Origin: Heracleum sosnowskyi
Taxonomy: Eukaryota > Streptophyta > Magnoliopsida > Apiales > Apiaceae
Reading direction: 5' to 3'
Length of the DNA stretch: 64,000 bases
Assembly: GCA_030848705.1 (NCBI GenBank)
Contig: CM061243.1
Location: 123,201,659 to 123,265,658 of the forward strand
Below are positions 1 through 10,739 of this stretch, one piece after another (the stretch's first letter is position 1; each line of letters opens with the position of its first letter). The position numbers and the translations under genes were made by a program. Under the pieces are notes generated by a model, which saw only the letters and a list, made by a program, of their open reading frames with translations, had not been told where the DNA came from and searched no databases.

Positions 1-2271
1 TCATTCATCAACTTAAAATAAGCATGCATGATGTTGTACTTACATAGCAAACACTCTTTCTTTCCACAGGGTTCATGAAGATCAGGCATGTCAGACATGT
101 TATGCATTCCAGAAGTATTAGCAGTTTCTACTTTAACCTTTTTACATGCATGTGTAAGGTGTCCAGCAGAATTACAAATAGTGCACGACTTCCTAGATGC
201 AATGGGAGAAAGTGGAACAACTTCCTGATAAACAATCTTCTTTTTCCCATTCCTATTCTTTTTAACATTACTAACTAAGGAACCTACTTCAGTTTTAGGT
301 AAATCAGGTTTAGGTAATTCATTTTTTACTGATTTCCTAGGCAACTTAGTCTTTACCTCTTTTTCCTTCACTAAATCCTCCTCAAGCAATTCTTGTGCTA
401 TGTAAAGATCATCCTCATGAAAAAGTGGTGGAAACGGCTTAACAAAAACTGGACAATCAACATTCTTAAGAACATGTGGAGTATTCCTTTTGACAACTGA
501 AGGTGTCACAGGGAATTCCAAAATCTTCTTACCAGCTTTCTTGTTATAGTCAAGTCCTATAGCAGTTTTATTCTCTACGGCCTGAGTATCAATGATCTCC
601 TTGGCAATTAGAGCGGAATTCTTAAAAGCATTCAGCTTCAAATCTAAATCTGAAATCTGCTTCCTGAGGATAGTCTCTATCTCATCACTACACTTGACCT
701 TGTTCTCTAAGTACACATTCTTTTGCTTAAGATCTTCCAATGTGACAGCTACAAGCTCTAGTTCTTCATTTTTAGATTCTAACTTTTTAATCTTAAGAAC
801 TAGTCTAGCATTTTCCATTTCAGATGCTAGCATGCTTGTGTGTACATTAAACAATTCTACACTAAGATCTTGCACAGTTTTCTTGTACTCAGAGTTAGAC
901 ATATCAATTGTAGTTAAGATAGGTACCTGAGATGATTGAGGTGATTCCTCTGAAGAGTCAGCCATTAGAGCAACATTCACATATTCCTCCTCTTCATCCG
1001 AATCAGTATCATCCCAGTGTTTTCCCTCTGCTATATAAGCTTTCCCTTTCTGCTTTCCAGAGAATGCCTCCAATTGCTGTTTAAGCTTGGCATTCTCCTT
1101 CTTCAACTCATCATAAGAATCCTTCTTTCCATAGACATCTTTCATGTCTCTTGCTTGACGAGGCTTCCGGCATTCAGTGGCGAAATGCCCTAACTCATTG
1201 CAGTTGTAGCATCTTGATTTGCTTCTATCAATCATGCCAGTCTTGTAGCCTCCCTTAAAGCCTGTACTAGGTGTATAATTGCTCTTCTGGAATTTGTTGG
1301 TTGAGCCCTTGAACTTGTACTTAGGGTTTCTCTTGAAACGAATATGACTAAACTTTGCAGCTAAGTACGCCATGGTTTTGTCTTCCATTTGCTCAAGCTC
1401 TTCTAGGGTGTAGTAAACACTTTCATCAACACCCAGATTCACAGAATCCATTTCTGCTTCTATTATCACCTCCTTTCCAGCTCTAGAGGTTTGAACCTGA
1501 ATCTCAGAAATTGTTGGTTCATCCACTACAAGTGCTGCTGATCTCACAAGTGCATTGTGCTTGCTTTCCACTGTCCCTGATCCGTAGATTATCACTCTCT
1601 GTTCCTGTTCCATCTCATAGGTCTTCAACTTGCCATAGATCATCTCTAATGACATCTTTGTGAAGTCAATTCTTTCCCTAATGGATGATGACTTGTGTTC
1701 TACATGATGGGGGCAGCGTCATCATGAACTTCCTGTTAGATTCTCTCAGTGGATAGGTCTTTCCTTTCATTGCCAATTCATTGAGTAGCTTAGTATATTT
1801 CTCAAAGACCTGAGTTATACTTTCTCCTGGCAGTGACCTAAACGCTTCGTATTGAGAAGTCAGGATGTCCAATCTGTTTTCCTGCACGTCTTCAGTTCCT
1901 TCCATTATCAAGTTAATGGTATCCCACATATGTTTCCCGCTTATACAGTTCATCAACTGATAGCTCATTTCCTTGTCTGCGGAGTCCGCCAATATCAACA
2001 TTAAACCGGTGTCCAATCTAATCAGTTCTTTGTCAGAATCTGTGAATTCACTAATATCCTTAGGTTGGGTGCCTTGAGGAATCCTGCTACCATCAGGAGC
2101 TGTAGATTCACCAACTGATTTCATTGGTACAAACGGTCCGTTCTCTAAAATGCCAATATACAACGGATTAGATGCCTTGATAAATAACAGCATCTTCATC
2201 TTCCACAAACCGAAATCATCTCTAGTAAACGGGGGAACTTTAATACCAGCGGTTGTCTTTGGAGCACTCAT
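1..2271 (-). pseudogene. Copia-0 gag (partial, frameshifted)
   Basis: Gag nucleocapsid precursor of a SIRE-like element. Translation should start at the ATG at 2271 (MSAPKT...). The first 190 or so codons carry the retrotransposon gag core (WKMKMLLF, HMWDTI, LDILTSQYEAF). The frame ends early at 1678; the gag-like reading resumes in the next frame from about 1709, where a run of five G (1709-1713) looks one base too long. Downstream in that frame come a CCHC knuckle, CYNCNELGHFATEC (about 1165-1210), a long charged helical region, and a second CCHC-like motif, CTICNSAGHLTHAC (about 145-190). It continues off the left edge. The frameshift could be a real mutation or a homopolymer error in the assembly. 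Confidence 0.75.
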
Positions 2272-2417
2272 GGTTTCTGAAAATTTCAAATTGTTTAAAA
2301 TTCAAGAAATTCCAATCAAATGAAAAATTTTGAAAGTTAAAAAATTTGCTTCGAATTTTCACGCTACGTTTGATTTTGGTCTCATTCACCGGATCTGATT
2401 TGTATGTCAATCAAGTA

Positions 2418-2429
2418 GCTCTGATACCA
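2418..2429 (-). other. Primer-binding site of Copia-0 (initiator tRNA-Met type)
   Basis: The minus strand reads TGGTATCAGAGC, the usual plant Copia primer site complementary to the 3' end of initiator tRNA-Met, two bases inside the LTR edge. It fixes the element's orientation as minus. Confidence 0.9.
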
Positions 2430-2431
2430 AT

Positions 2432-3539
2432 TGTTAGGTCCAAAGTATCGTAGAAGGGGGGGGGGGTTGAATACGATACTCACAAATAATTCAATTTCGT
2501 TCGCGGATTAATCTTTCAGTTCTGTAACGAAATCAAACACACCAAACCAAACCAAGTTTCGGGGAATATATCTTTTTATAAATATAAACCTCAAGGGGTG
2601 CTACAATTTCTAATCCGTAGATTAGCTTCAATGAGTTTAAGGTTACACAAATACAAAACAATGATCAAGTTCTGAGCACTATTAATTCTCTGATAATTTC
2701 TCCGGCTCAATTCTCTCTCGTAGTAATGTCTCTGTGTTGAATGCCTTAACTGAAGAAGACACTTTCTTCTCTCGACTTAATTGTAGACTTTGAATTGAAA
2801 AACCATCGAACCATTTAGAATAGAATATTCTTGGCCGTTGGATCTTCATCAACCGTTCAAAACAAGTCACTTTTCACCTGCTCCTTGAATTGCAAAACCA
2901 TCGAATGGATTAAATCAATTTGCCATTCGATAGCTTTTAAATCAAAACTATCGAATGCCAAATTGATTTACTTTGGTTTTCAATTAATCACTGTAACTTC
3001 CATTCGATAGTTTTCTAAAAAGAAAAACTATCGAATGACTTTCTTTCCTTTTGTCCTTTAGTGATTCCACTGAGCTCCTAGGTGTTTAAGTTTTAGACTG
3101 TATCAATTTCTTCGGAGACGATAAAACAACTTGATCTTTTCAGTGCCGTCACGTAGTGCAACTGGTCTGGTTCACAGATGAATAACACTTGATCAATTCT
3201 TCTTTTATGTCTTCAATTCAATGCTGCTGATACGTCCCTTGTCGTTCTGGTTGCTTCATCACTGGAATCCTGTGGTACTGAACCCTAAATCATTCACATA
3301 CTTCTGTCGTCTTGAAAGTCTTGTTTCTTTTGCTGTCACTGAGGCTTGAACATTTTCATGAACTTCTTTCCGTGACCTGTTTACGGACTTCAAGAATACA
3401 TAACGTATTTTGATCTTTTGAGTTTACCTTTTCTTCTTTGATTCTGGATTCCTGTGCTTCTGTTAATATTATTGTCTGTCTTGTCCTTTGTTGAGTTGTA
3501 GTTATCTCTTTTACATCTTATGTTACATTATGCTTTACA
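2432..3539 (-). repeat. 5' LTR of Copia-0
   Basis: 1108 bp, beginning TGTTAGG on the plus strand and ending TTTACA, giving TG...CA ends. The right boundary is set by the switch to GGTCGA-type Tat sequence, and the left boundary by the primer-binding site two bases away. It contains a run of G at about 2457-2466 and an array of inverted CATTCGATAG / CTATCGAATG motifs (about 2800-3045). Confidence 0.8.
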
Positions 3540-3569
3540 GACCTCACTCCCAAACTAAGCTGAAAAATT

Positions 3570-4440
3570 AAAAGATTTAAGATCGAAAAGACCCTAAATC
3601 GAGGTCGAACGACCCAAGTCGAAAAAACACACGAAATTGAGATCGTTTCCATCGACTTCGCACCAAAAGCAAGTTGGAAAATTGAAAATTCAAGGTCGAA
3701 AGGACCCTAGATTGAAATCGATCGAATGAGATCGAAAGTATACTACAAATCGAGTTCGTATCCCTCGACCTCACACTGAAATGAGGTCGAAAACAGGAGA
3801 ATTCGAGGTCGAAAAAATGAGGTCGAGAATGACCCAGAAATTAAGTCGATTTTGACCTAAAAATCGAGGTCGAAAAAGCACAGAAATGAAGTCGACAAGT
3901 CGAGGTCGAAAACGCACAGAAATGAAGTCGACAAGTCGAGGTCGAAAATAGCCTACGAAGTGAAGTCGTCAGCTTCGACCTCACAATCAATCGAGGTCGA
4001 ACATATGCTAAAATTGAGATCGAACATATATGGTGAACGAGGTCGAACAGGTGAGGTCGAAAAAGACTTGGGAATCCTGGTCGATAGCTTCGACCTCACA
4101 GCTGTTTGAAGTCGAAATCGAGGTCGAATGATCCTAGTCGAAAATGACTGGGGAAATGAGGTCAAGTCCATCGACCTGGGACCAGAATCGAGGTCGAAAA
4201 GAGGATGCTCGAGGTCGAACAATCCTGGTCGAAAGTGACCGAGAATCTGAGGTCGAACCTTTCGACCTGGGACCATTCCTGGTCGAAAATGAGTTGGATT
4301 CTGGTCGAACTTCCAGGTCGAGTTTGTACTCGATCCTGGTCGAAATTCCAGGTCGAATTTGTACTGGATCCTGGTCGAAATTCCAGGTCGAATTTATACT
4401 ACTTCCAGGTCGAATTCCTGGTCGAAAATGACCTAATTTT
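3570..4440. repeat. GGTCGA/TCGACC short-motif array of the Tat fragment
   Basis: Dozens of copies of GGTCGAA and its complement TTCGACC, at irregular spacing of roughly 15-40 bp. Because the motif is read on both strands, it produces spurious overlapping open frames rich in VE, GR, STR and RP. Those frames are not genes. Confidence 0.85.
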
Positions 4441-4539
4441 AAGGTCAAAAATGCCCTAAAAATGGAAAATTTTGGGGAAAAACACGCTATAACTTCTACG
4501 AAAACCCCAAGGAGATTTTCCCAGAAGTTGGGGGGCAAA

Positions 4540-5022
4540 TGATATGCTCAGAAAAGTAATTATAGAAATATAATTGACTAGTCAAACAAAAGGCCGATAT
4601 TTAAGGCCCGACACCCTAATTATTCATTAATTTCGTAATTAATGAATAGGGAAAATATACAGCTCATAAAAAGAGTCCAAATTATGGCAAAAGAGGATCC
4701 AGAATCCCAATTAAAGGCAATTAATGAGTCATAGCCTTTATCGACAAGGAAAAGACTTATCCTGCAAGCAATACAATGATTATCCAATATCAAAAAGGAG
4801 ACTTATTCGCTAAGACTCCTAAACATACCATAAATACTAGGCTCCAGACGCCTATATAAGGTCCCTGATCCTACAATCAGAACTACGTCTTTGGCTTGAT
4901 TCTCAACATCAATTGAGATACGTAGGCATCTTGTGAGGACCAATTTAGTCCGGAAACACGAGTGCAGCCATTAAAGCTCGAAGCTCATTAAATTCACAAA
5001 GTACGTTTTTTAATCCACAACA
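4540..5022 (+). repeat. 3' LTR of the Tat fragment
   Basis: 483 bp, starting TGATATGC directly after a GGGGGGCAAA polypurine tract and ending CACAACA. It is homologous to the LTRs of A and C, including the TATATAAG box at 4853-4860, ACTACGT..TTGGCTTGATTCTC, and GATACGTAGGCATCTTGTGAGGACC. It is clearly more diverged from them than they are internally. The next five bases are TATAT. Confidence 0.8.
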
Positions 5023-5235
5023 TATATTATACTAGAACTTTGTTCATAATATAGTAAAAGTTTGCAGAAATATTATGAAAATGATATTTGAAATACAACA
5101 ATGGTACTGTTTTTGGAATACATTCCGATAAGGAAATAATTTCAGTATCGAGATATTTTGACAAATTATTGTCTTATACCCGCTTTATTCTGGGTTGAGT
5201 TAAAGGCAGGATTATGCCATACTTTTATTTAGACC
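5023..5235. other. Spacer with no recognised feature
   Basis: AT-rich sequence between the Tat LTR fragment and the CACGACACGAA repeat. I see no coding frame or repeat I can name. Confidence 0.5.
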
Positions 5236-5244
5236 CGGCAATTT

Positions 5245-5423
5245 TTCACACGACACGAACACGACACGAACACGACACGAACACGACACGAAAATTTAGT
5301 GTTTGTGTTTGCATTTTGGGTACACGACACGAAAGTACACGAACACGAATGTACAAGATCGAGATTTAGTGTCGGTTTTGTGTTTACCCTTTGGGTACAC
5401 GACACGACACGAAGTACACGACA

Positions 5424-5425
<2 letters not shown>
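5245..5425. repeat. CACGACACGAA-type short repeat block
   Basis: Direct repeats of ACACGACACGA at 5247-5290, with further scattered copies to 5421 and two similar blocks around GGGTACACGACACGAA. It ends in an (AAAT)n microsatellite. Plant genomes contain dispersed non-autonomous elements rich in GTGTCGTG, and this looks like a truncated one, but I cannot assign a superfamily. Confidence 0.55.

Positions 5426-5453
<28 letters not shown>
5424..5453. repeat. (AAAT)n microsatellite
   Basis: About seven AAAT units directly left of the putative TIR element at 5459. Confidence 0.9.
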
Positions 5454-5455
<2 letters not shown>

Positions 5456-5554
5456 ATAGGGTGCCCTTCCACAACCTCGGTTGGTTGGGAAGGGACATCC
5501 AACCAACTGATCATATCCGTTAAATTCAAATTTGGACGGTTGGGATCAATAGCT

Positions 5555-5625
5555 GCCGCATTGATTCATTGCGGGGATGCAATGTTTCATTGCAGGGGGT
5601 GCAATGTTTCATTGCGGGGCATGAT
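5555..5625. repeat. Left GCAATG-N3-CATTGC palindrome cluster
   Basis: Three 15-bp near-palindromes (GCATTGATTCATTGC, then GCAATGTTTCATTGC twice) separated by G-rich linkers such as GGGGAT and AGGGGGT. The same motif recurs near the right end of the putative TIR element. Confidence 0.8.
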
Positions 5626-5640
5626 ACAAAAAAACAAATA

Positions 5641-6643
5641 ATGTTTCAGTTTTTTTATTTTTTTTAAAATATTATTTTTCGTTTTTCTAATTGCAAAAAT
5701 ATTAGTATTAAATTTATTAAAGAAATCGTAGAAAAAAGAGGAAAATTTTGAAGTGGAGTAAAAAAAAAGGAGAAAATGATAAAAATATTATTTCATTTTT
5801 AAAAAATGCAAAATACCATGACAACCGAAATAATTTTAATTTTTTATTATTATTTTAATATTAGTTTTTTTATTCTTCTTAAAATATTATTTTTCATTTT
5901 TCTAATTGCAAAAATATTAGTATTAAATTTATTAAAGAAATCGTAGAAAAAAGAGGGAAAATTCGAAGTGAAGTAAAAAAGGAGAAAAAGAAAAAAATAT
6001 TATTTCTTTTTTTAAAAATGCAAAATACCATGACAACCGAAATAATTTTAATTTTTTATTATTATTTTAATATCAGTTTTTTTTATTATTCTTAAAATAT
6101 TATTTTTCATTTTTCTAATTGCAAAAACATTAGTATTAAATTTATTAAAGAAATCGTAGAAAAAAGAGGAAAATTTTGAAGTGGTGTAAAAAAAGGAGAA
6201 ATTGATAAAAATATTATTTCATTTTTAAAAAATGCAAAATACCATGACAACCGAAATAATTTTAATTTTTTATTATTATTTTAATATCAGTTTTTTTATT
6301 CTTCTTAAAATATTATTTTTCAATTTTCTAATTGAAAAAATATTAGTATTAAATTTATTAAAGAAAACGTAGAAAAAAGAGGGAAAATTCGAAGTGAAGT
6401 AAAAAAAGGAGAAAAAGATAAAAATATTATTTCATTTTTAAAAAATGCAAAATACCATGACAATTGAAATAATTTTAATTTATTATTATTATTTTAATAT
6501 CATTTTTTTATTATTCTTAAAAAATGCAAAATACCATGACAACCGAAATAATTTTAATTTTTTATTATTATTTTAATATCAGTTTTTTTTATTCTTCTTA
6601 AAATATTATTTTTCATTTTTCTAATTGCAAAAATATTAGTATT
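5641..6643. repeat. AT-rich satellite array, left part
   Basis: Tandem monomers of about 212 bp. The anchor AAATACCATGACAA starts at 5811, 6023, 6238, 6450 and 6529, giving spacings of 212, 215, 212 and 79. The array stops at exactly the GTATT target site of Gypsy A and resumes in register on the other side at 17222. There is no coding potential; open frames here arise from low complexity. Confidence 0.9.
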
Positions 6644-7150
6644 TGTTATAGAACGAAAAGTAAATTTAGATGTTGACGGCTGTATTCAATGAATGATAGT
6701 GGACAAACGTGTCTTAATGGCTGCTCTCGTGGTTCGTGACTAAACAGGTCCTCACAAGATGCCTACGTATCTCTGCTGTATAGAGAATCAAGCCAATAAA
6801 ACGTAGTTCTGATTGTAGGATCAGGGTCCTTATATAGGCGTCAGGAGCCTTGCATTTAGAATAGAATTAGGTGACTTGGGGGCCAAGTCGTCTTCTTAGA
6901 TTAGGATTGTGAATCCTATTTTGTAGGAGACTGACTCCTAGTTGGTTTGTGTGTCTTGATTGCTGATTCTTGAAGAGTTTCATATGTTTTGGACTCATTT
7001 AATGAACTGGTAATTTCCCTTATTTATTAATTACGAAATTAATAAATGATTAGGGTTTCGGGCCTTTTTATCGGGCCTAATTCTTGGACCGAACTAGGTC
7101 TAATTAATATATCATTAATTATCTCTAGGGTTATATTTCAGCCCATATCA
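6644..7150 (-). repeat. 3' LTR of Gypsy A
   Basis: 507 bp, TGTTATAG...CATATCA on the plus strand. TATA sequence at 6829-6836 (TATATAAG on the minus strand). The next bases, TTTGCCCCCC, are the polypurine tract read from the other strand. Confidence 0.93.
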
Positions 7151-7160
7151 TTTGCCCCCC
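7151..7160 (-). other. Polypurine tract of Gypsy A
   Basis: The minus strand reads GGGGGGCAAA, directly abutting the 3' LTR start TGATATGG. The same tract precedes the 3' LTRs of Gypsy C and the Tat fragment. It is the expected plus-strand DNA priming site. Confidence 0.85.
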
Positions 7161-7269
7161 AATTTCTGGAAAAATCCTTCAAGGTTTTTGTAGAAATTAA
7201 TTCATATTCTCCCCGGAATTTTCCATTTTTCAAGGCATTTTTCAACCTCAAATTGTCGTGGAATTTGGT

Positions 7270-8135
7270 CATTTTGACCAGGGATCCAGGTCATTTTCGA
7301 CCAGGATTCCAAGTCATTTTCGACCAGGAATCGAGGTCGAATTCGACCTGGAATGGGAACGAGGTCGACAACATCGACCAGGAATTACAGTGTTTTTTCG
7401 AGCTCAAAATTTCGACCTCAACCTTGTGTAATTTCGACCAGGAATCGAGGTTGAACTCGACCTGGAATGGGAACGAGGTCGAACGTGTCGAACTCATTTT
7501 TTAGTTTGTTTTCAAACAGGTTTGTTCGACCAGGATGCAGTGTAATTTCGAGCAGGAATCCTGGTCGAAATCGACCAGGAAAGGATGGCGAGGTCGACTA
7601 TGTCGACTAGGAATCCTAGCTATTTTTCGAATAGGATTTTTCGACCTGGATTCTTTGATCAGGAATCCTAGGTCATTTTCGACCTGGATTTTTTCGATCA
7701 GGAATCCTGGGTCATTTTCGACCAGGATTCTCCAGGCTTTTTTTTTCGACTTGAAAAGGGGACAAGGTCGAACATGCCGACCAGGATTTTTAGTATGATT
7801 TCGACCAGGAATTTTCGACCAGGAATCCAGGATATTTCGACCTGGATTCTTTGATCAGGAATCCTAGGTCATTTTCGACCTGGATCTTTCGACCAGGAAT
7901 CCTGGGTCATTTTCGACCAGGATTCTCCAGGCTTTTTTCGACTTGAAAAGGGGACAAGGTCGAACATGCCGACCAGGATTTTTAGTATGATTTCGACCAG
8001 GAATTTTCGACCAGGAATCCAGGATATTTCGACCTGGATTCTTTGATCAGGAATCCTAAGTCATTTTTGACCTGGATCTTTCGACCAGGAATTCTGGGTC
8101 ATTTTCGACCAGGAATTTTCGAGCTCGATTCCCCG
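7270..8135. repeat. TCGACC/GGTCGA array of Gypsy A, with a 190-bp tandem unit
   Basis: Many TTCGACCAGGAATCC-like motifs. The right part is a tandem repeat of about 190-197 bp: the anchor TTCTTTGATCAGGAATCC starts at 7651, 7848 and 8039. It lies between the 3' LTR and the upstream region of the antisense gene. It has no credible coding frame and is homologous in position and motif to 3570-4440 and 62270-63080. Confidence 0.85.
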
Positions 8136-8479
8136 ATCTTGGTCTTTGGCATATTTTCGACTTTGAATTCGCTTTATTGCCTTAGAATTATTTCTGAACT
8201 TTAAATTTAGAATTTTCTCAAGCTTTCCAACCTTTTGGGCCTTGATTTTATATTGGGCCTTAAGCCTAGTCCTTTTTTGGGCCCTAATTTTTCCTTAGTC
8301 CTTGAACCCTTTTTAGGTTTAATTTTTAAGCCTTTCTTTTATTTGGGCCATGGGCCTTGTCCTTTATTGATCATAACTCTTTGGGCCTTAATTTTAGAAG
8401 CCCAAAGGGTAATTATGGGCTTTGACTGGCTACAACCGGTTAGACTTCCCTAACCGGTTGAGTTTCCAGTTACTTTGCC

Positions 8480-8487
8480 TATAAAAG
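8480..8487 (+). promoter_or_regulatory. TATA box of the antisense gene in Gypsy A
   Basis: TATAAAAG, 363 bp upstream of the ATG at 8843, in the context GCCTATAAAAGAGTGAG. The same sequence precedes the homologous gene in Gypsy C (61975-61982, other strand). Conservation at this position supports an internal promoter on the strand opposite gag-pol. Confidence 0.65.
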
Positions 8488-8594
8488 AGTGAGGTTTCAC
8501 TTCTTACTCTTCACTCGAATCTTCTCCAAAAATTTATTTCTTTAAATCTCTCTTTTTCTCCGTAGTCAGACGATTTTCGGCGAATTTTTGTGGC

Positions 8595-8825
8595 GGTGTT
8601 CTTATTTTTCTGGGTTTCAATCTCCTTCCCAAGAAGGTTCTGGGTTTTAATCTTCATAGTTTGAAGATTTTCTGGGTTTCAATCTCCTTCCCAAGAAGGT
8701 TCTGGGTTTTAATCTTCATAGTTTGAAGATTTTCTGGGTTTATCTTCAACCGTTGAAGATTTTCTGGGCTTTCACCTTCATCCCTTGAAGGTTTTCTGAG
8801 TTTTTGTTGAAGATTTTCTGGGTTT
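8595..8825 (+). repeat. Tandem TTTTCTGGGTTT...GAAG repeats in the antisense-gene leader
   Basis: Repeats of TTCTGGGTTTCAATCTCCTTCCCAAG-like and TGGGTTTTAATCTTCATAG-like units; one unit of roughly 60 bp is repeated almost exactly (8613-8735), followed by shorter derivatives. It lies in the inferred 5' untranslated region, between the TATA box and the ATG. Confidence 0.7.
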
Positions 8826-8842
8826 TATTTGAAGATTCAAGA

Positions 8843-10716
8843 ATGGCCGATCGTTCTGCTAGCCGTCTTCAAAAAATGAATCAAGCGTCCAAAAGAGGTA
8901 TCATCATTCGTTCTCCCACTATGTCTTTACAAGATATGATTTTAGAACGTAGTGATGAATATCCCTCAGTGTCGCATTTAGATTCATATAACCATAGCAA
9001 TAGATTTAATGATGCTGATGCAATTGCTAATTACAAGAATATGTATAAAATTAGGCCACCTTATAGGTTAGTCCTAGCTGGTCCCGGGGATCGTTCCTGC
9101 CATTGGCGCCCAGATGCTCTTTGCATTTACAAGGGGGTCATTGCTGCAGGTGTTCGATTCCCATTCCATCCTTTCATTCCTCAACTTCTAGCTGACGTAG
9201 GAATCAATCCTTGTCAACTCCCTCCCAATGCTTAGAGACTTATTATGTGCTTTATTGTTTTGTGCTTGAAAAACAATTTCCCTCTTTCTGTTGCTCTCTT
9301 TAGAAAGATTTTTCAATTTAAAAATAGCTCTTCCAAAACTTTGGGTTAGGTATATATTAGTCATCGACCCACAACACCCCCCATCTTCCACCCAAAATCC
9401 ATTCCCGACAACAATCCCAAGTGGAGAAATGAATTTATGTATTTGGTTTGGGATGGAGGGGACTGGGGCACCTTATTCCAAAGCTCATTTAGTAGAGTTT
9501 CGGATGGTAGTCCTGGTGACATAGTTCTGACTGAGGAGGAGGCCTTTGCCTATGCTGAACTCACCAAGGATGACTATGCCACCAAGGCTTGGGAGCTCCT
9601 GGACGAGTTTCTACTTAAGTCTCTGGGATTTTCAAGAGTTTCTGACAAGGGTAATTCCTTTTCTTATTTTCTTATAGTTGTATTAAGATTGCCTTATGCC
9701 AATTGTTTTTCTTGACTTTTGTTTGCAGCTGCTGAGTTTATCAACAAGCAGAATGAGCCAGAAGGCGGGCAGACAGCCAGGATCAAGAGGGCTTGCTTGA
9801 AGGATCCTAGGCTGGTCGAGAAAGGCCCTGCTATTTTGAGGCCTCATGTGCCTGAGGTCGATGAGGTCGAGGCCTCGGCTAAAAGTTCTGTATGGCGCCC
9901 CAATTGGGGGATAAGGAAAAAGGACACCATAGTAGGGGTGTCTACTCACGCTGTTGAATGGTCACACCATTCATTGACTCCTTGTGACTACAAGGATTTT
10001 GTCTCCAACTCCACCATCGAAGGGGTGGAGCATGCTGGATCTCAAGCAATGGATGCTGTAAGTATTTTTCTCTTCTTTTTCTTTGTAATTAATAATGTAT
10101 TTCAAGTTTAAGTATTTGACTTGTAACTTTCTTGTAGGTTAATGCCAACTACCAAGGGGCTTTATTTCAAGCCAAAGCCTGGCGCTCATCTTCTGAGGCC
10201 AACAAGGCTAAGTATGATCAAGCCCAGCTGGAGGTGGGTTCACTTAAAGCTTCCTTGACTCGAAGGGATAAGGAGCTGTTGGATGCTCAAGCGGAGCTGG
10301 TGGAGCTCAGGAAGGGGAAAGAACGCATCATTGATGAGTATTTTGATTCTGCCGAGTACCAGGAGATCATTACTCAGCATGATGATCTCCTTTTCCCTGT
10401 CCAGTTCACCAAAGGATGGGACGAGGCTTTGGCTGAGGTATCGAGGAGAATGCCTGGATCTCTTACTATTTCAGACTTCCCCAGTCCCCATGCTCCTAAT
10501 CAGTTGGAGAGGGCCTTGGCTGGAGAGGATGTTATGGATGAGGATGACAGGATTCTCCATCCTGAACCTGCCCCCCAACCTGGTGAAGAGTCAGAGGAAT
10601 CCAGCTCTGGCGAGGAGGAGTCTGGTGAGGAGGAAGAAGTTGAGGAAGAAGAAGCTGGGGAAGAAGAAGCTGAGGAGTCTGGAGAGGAGTCTAGCTCCGA
10701 GGATGGTGACGCTTAG
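8843..10716 (+). pseudogene. Antisense-strand gene of Gypsy A (Transposase_28-like), two nonsense codons
   Basis: Homologue of the three-exon gene at 59809-61657. Exons by GT-AG sites and homology: 8843-9650, 9729-10057, 10138-10716. Exon 1 carries the signature of the plant 'putative gypsy type transposon' family (Pfam Transposase_28), including AGVRFPFHPFIPQLL near residues 102-116 and QLPPNA at 125-130. Trp131 and Trp169 of the C copy are TAG here (9233-9235 and 9347-9349), so the full product cannot be made without readthrough. Exon 3 encodes a charged helical stretch and a Glu/Ser-rich acidic tail. Exon lengths are 808, 329 and 579 nt, against 808, 323 and 561 in C. The molecular role of this family is not known to me. 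Confidence 0.85.
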
Positions 10717-10739
10717 TCATAGCTAGTTATTAGCTTTTT

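Larger units (their letters stand above)
1..3539 (-). mobile_element. Copia-0: SIRE-like Ty1/copia element, 5' part only
   Basis: Minus-strand LTR retrotransposon: 5' LTR on the right (2432-3539), a primer-binding site at 2418-2429, a leader and a gag region (1-2271). Pol and the 3' LTR would lie left of the window. The gag start resembles that of SIRE copies B and D (PMWKKKMLLF-like block, CCHC knuckle, long helical region), so it is the same lineage but a different family. The flank just outside the LTR is GACCT (3540-3544), the expected target duplication; its partner is off the window. Confidence 0.85.
3540..5022 (+). mobile_element. 3' end fragment of a third Tat-lineage Gypsy element
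   Basis: Contains the GGTCGA-motif array that, in elements A and C, lies between the antisense gene and the 3' LTR, then a polypurine tract and an LTR homologous to those of A and C. It is cut on the left by Copia-0. The order (array, GGGGGGCAAA, TGATATG) puts it on the plus strand. No coding part remains in the window. Confidence 0.8.

Noticed and set aside
3953..4538. Overlapping open frames on both strands within 3953-4538 (and similarly at 7046-7798 and 62534-63294)
   Set aside because: They arise from the TCGACC/GGTCGA motif array, which encodes STRP/VEIPGR-like strings in several frames at once. No start context or domain.
8843..10716. Antisense gene as an ordinary host gene captured by the Gypsy element
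   Set aside because: Its homologue occupies the same place in Gypsy C, and such antisense frames are typical of Tat elements, so it belongs to the element.
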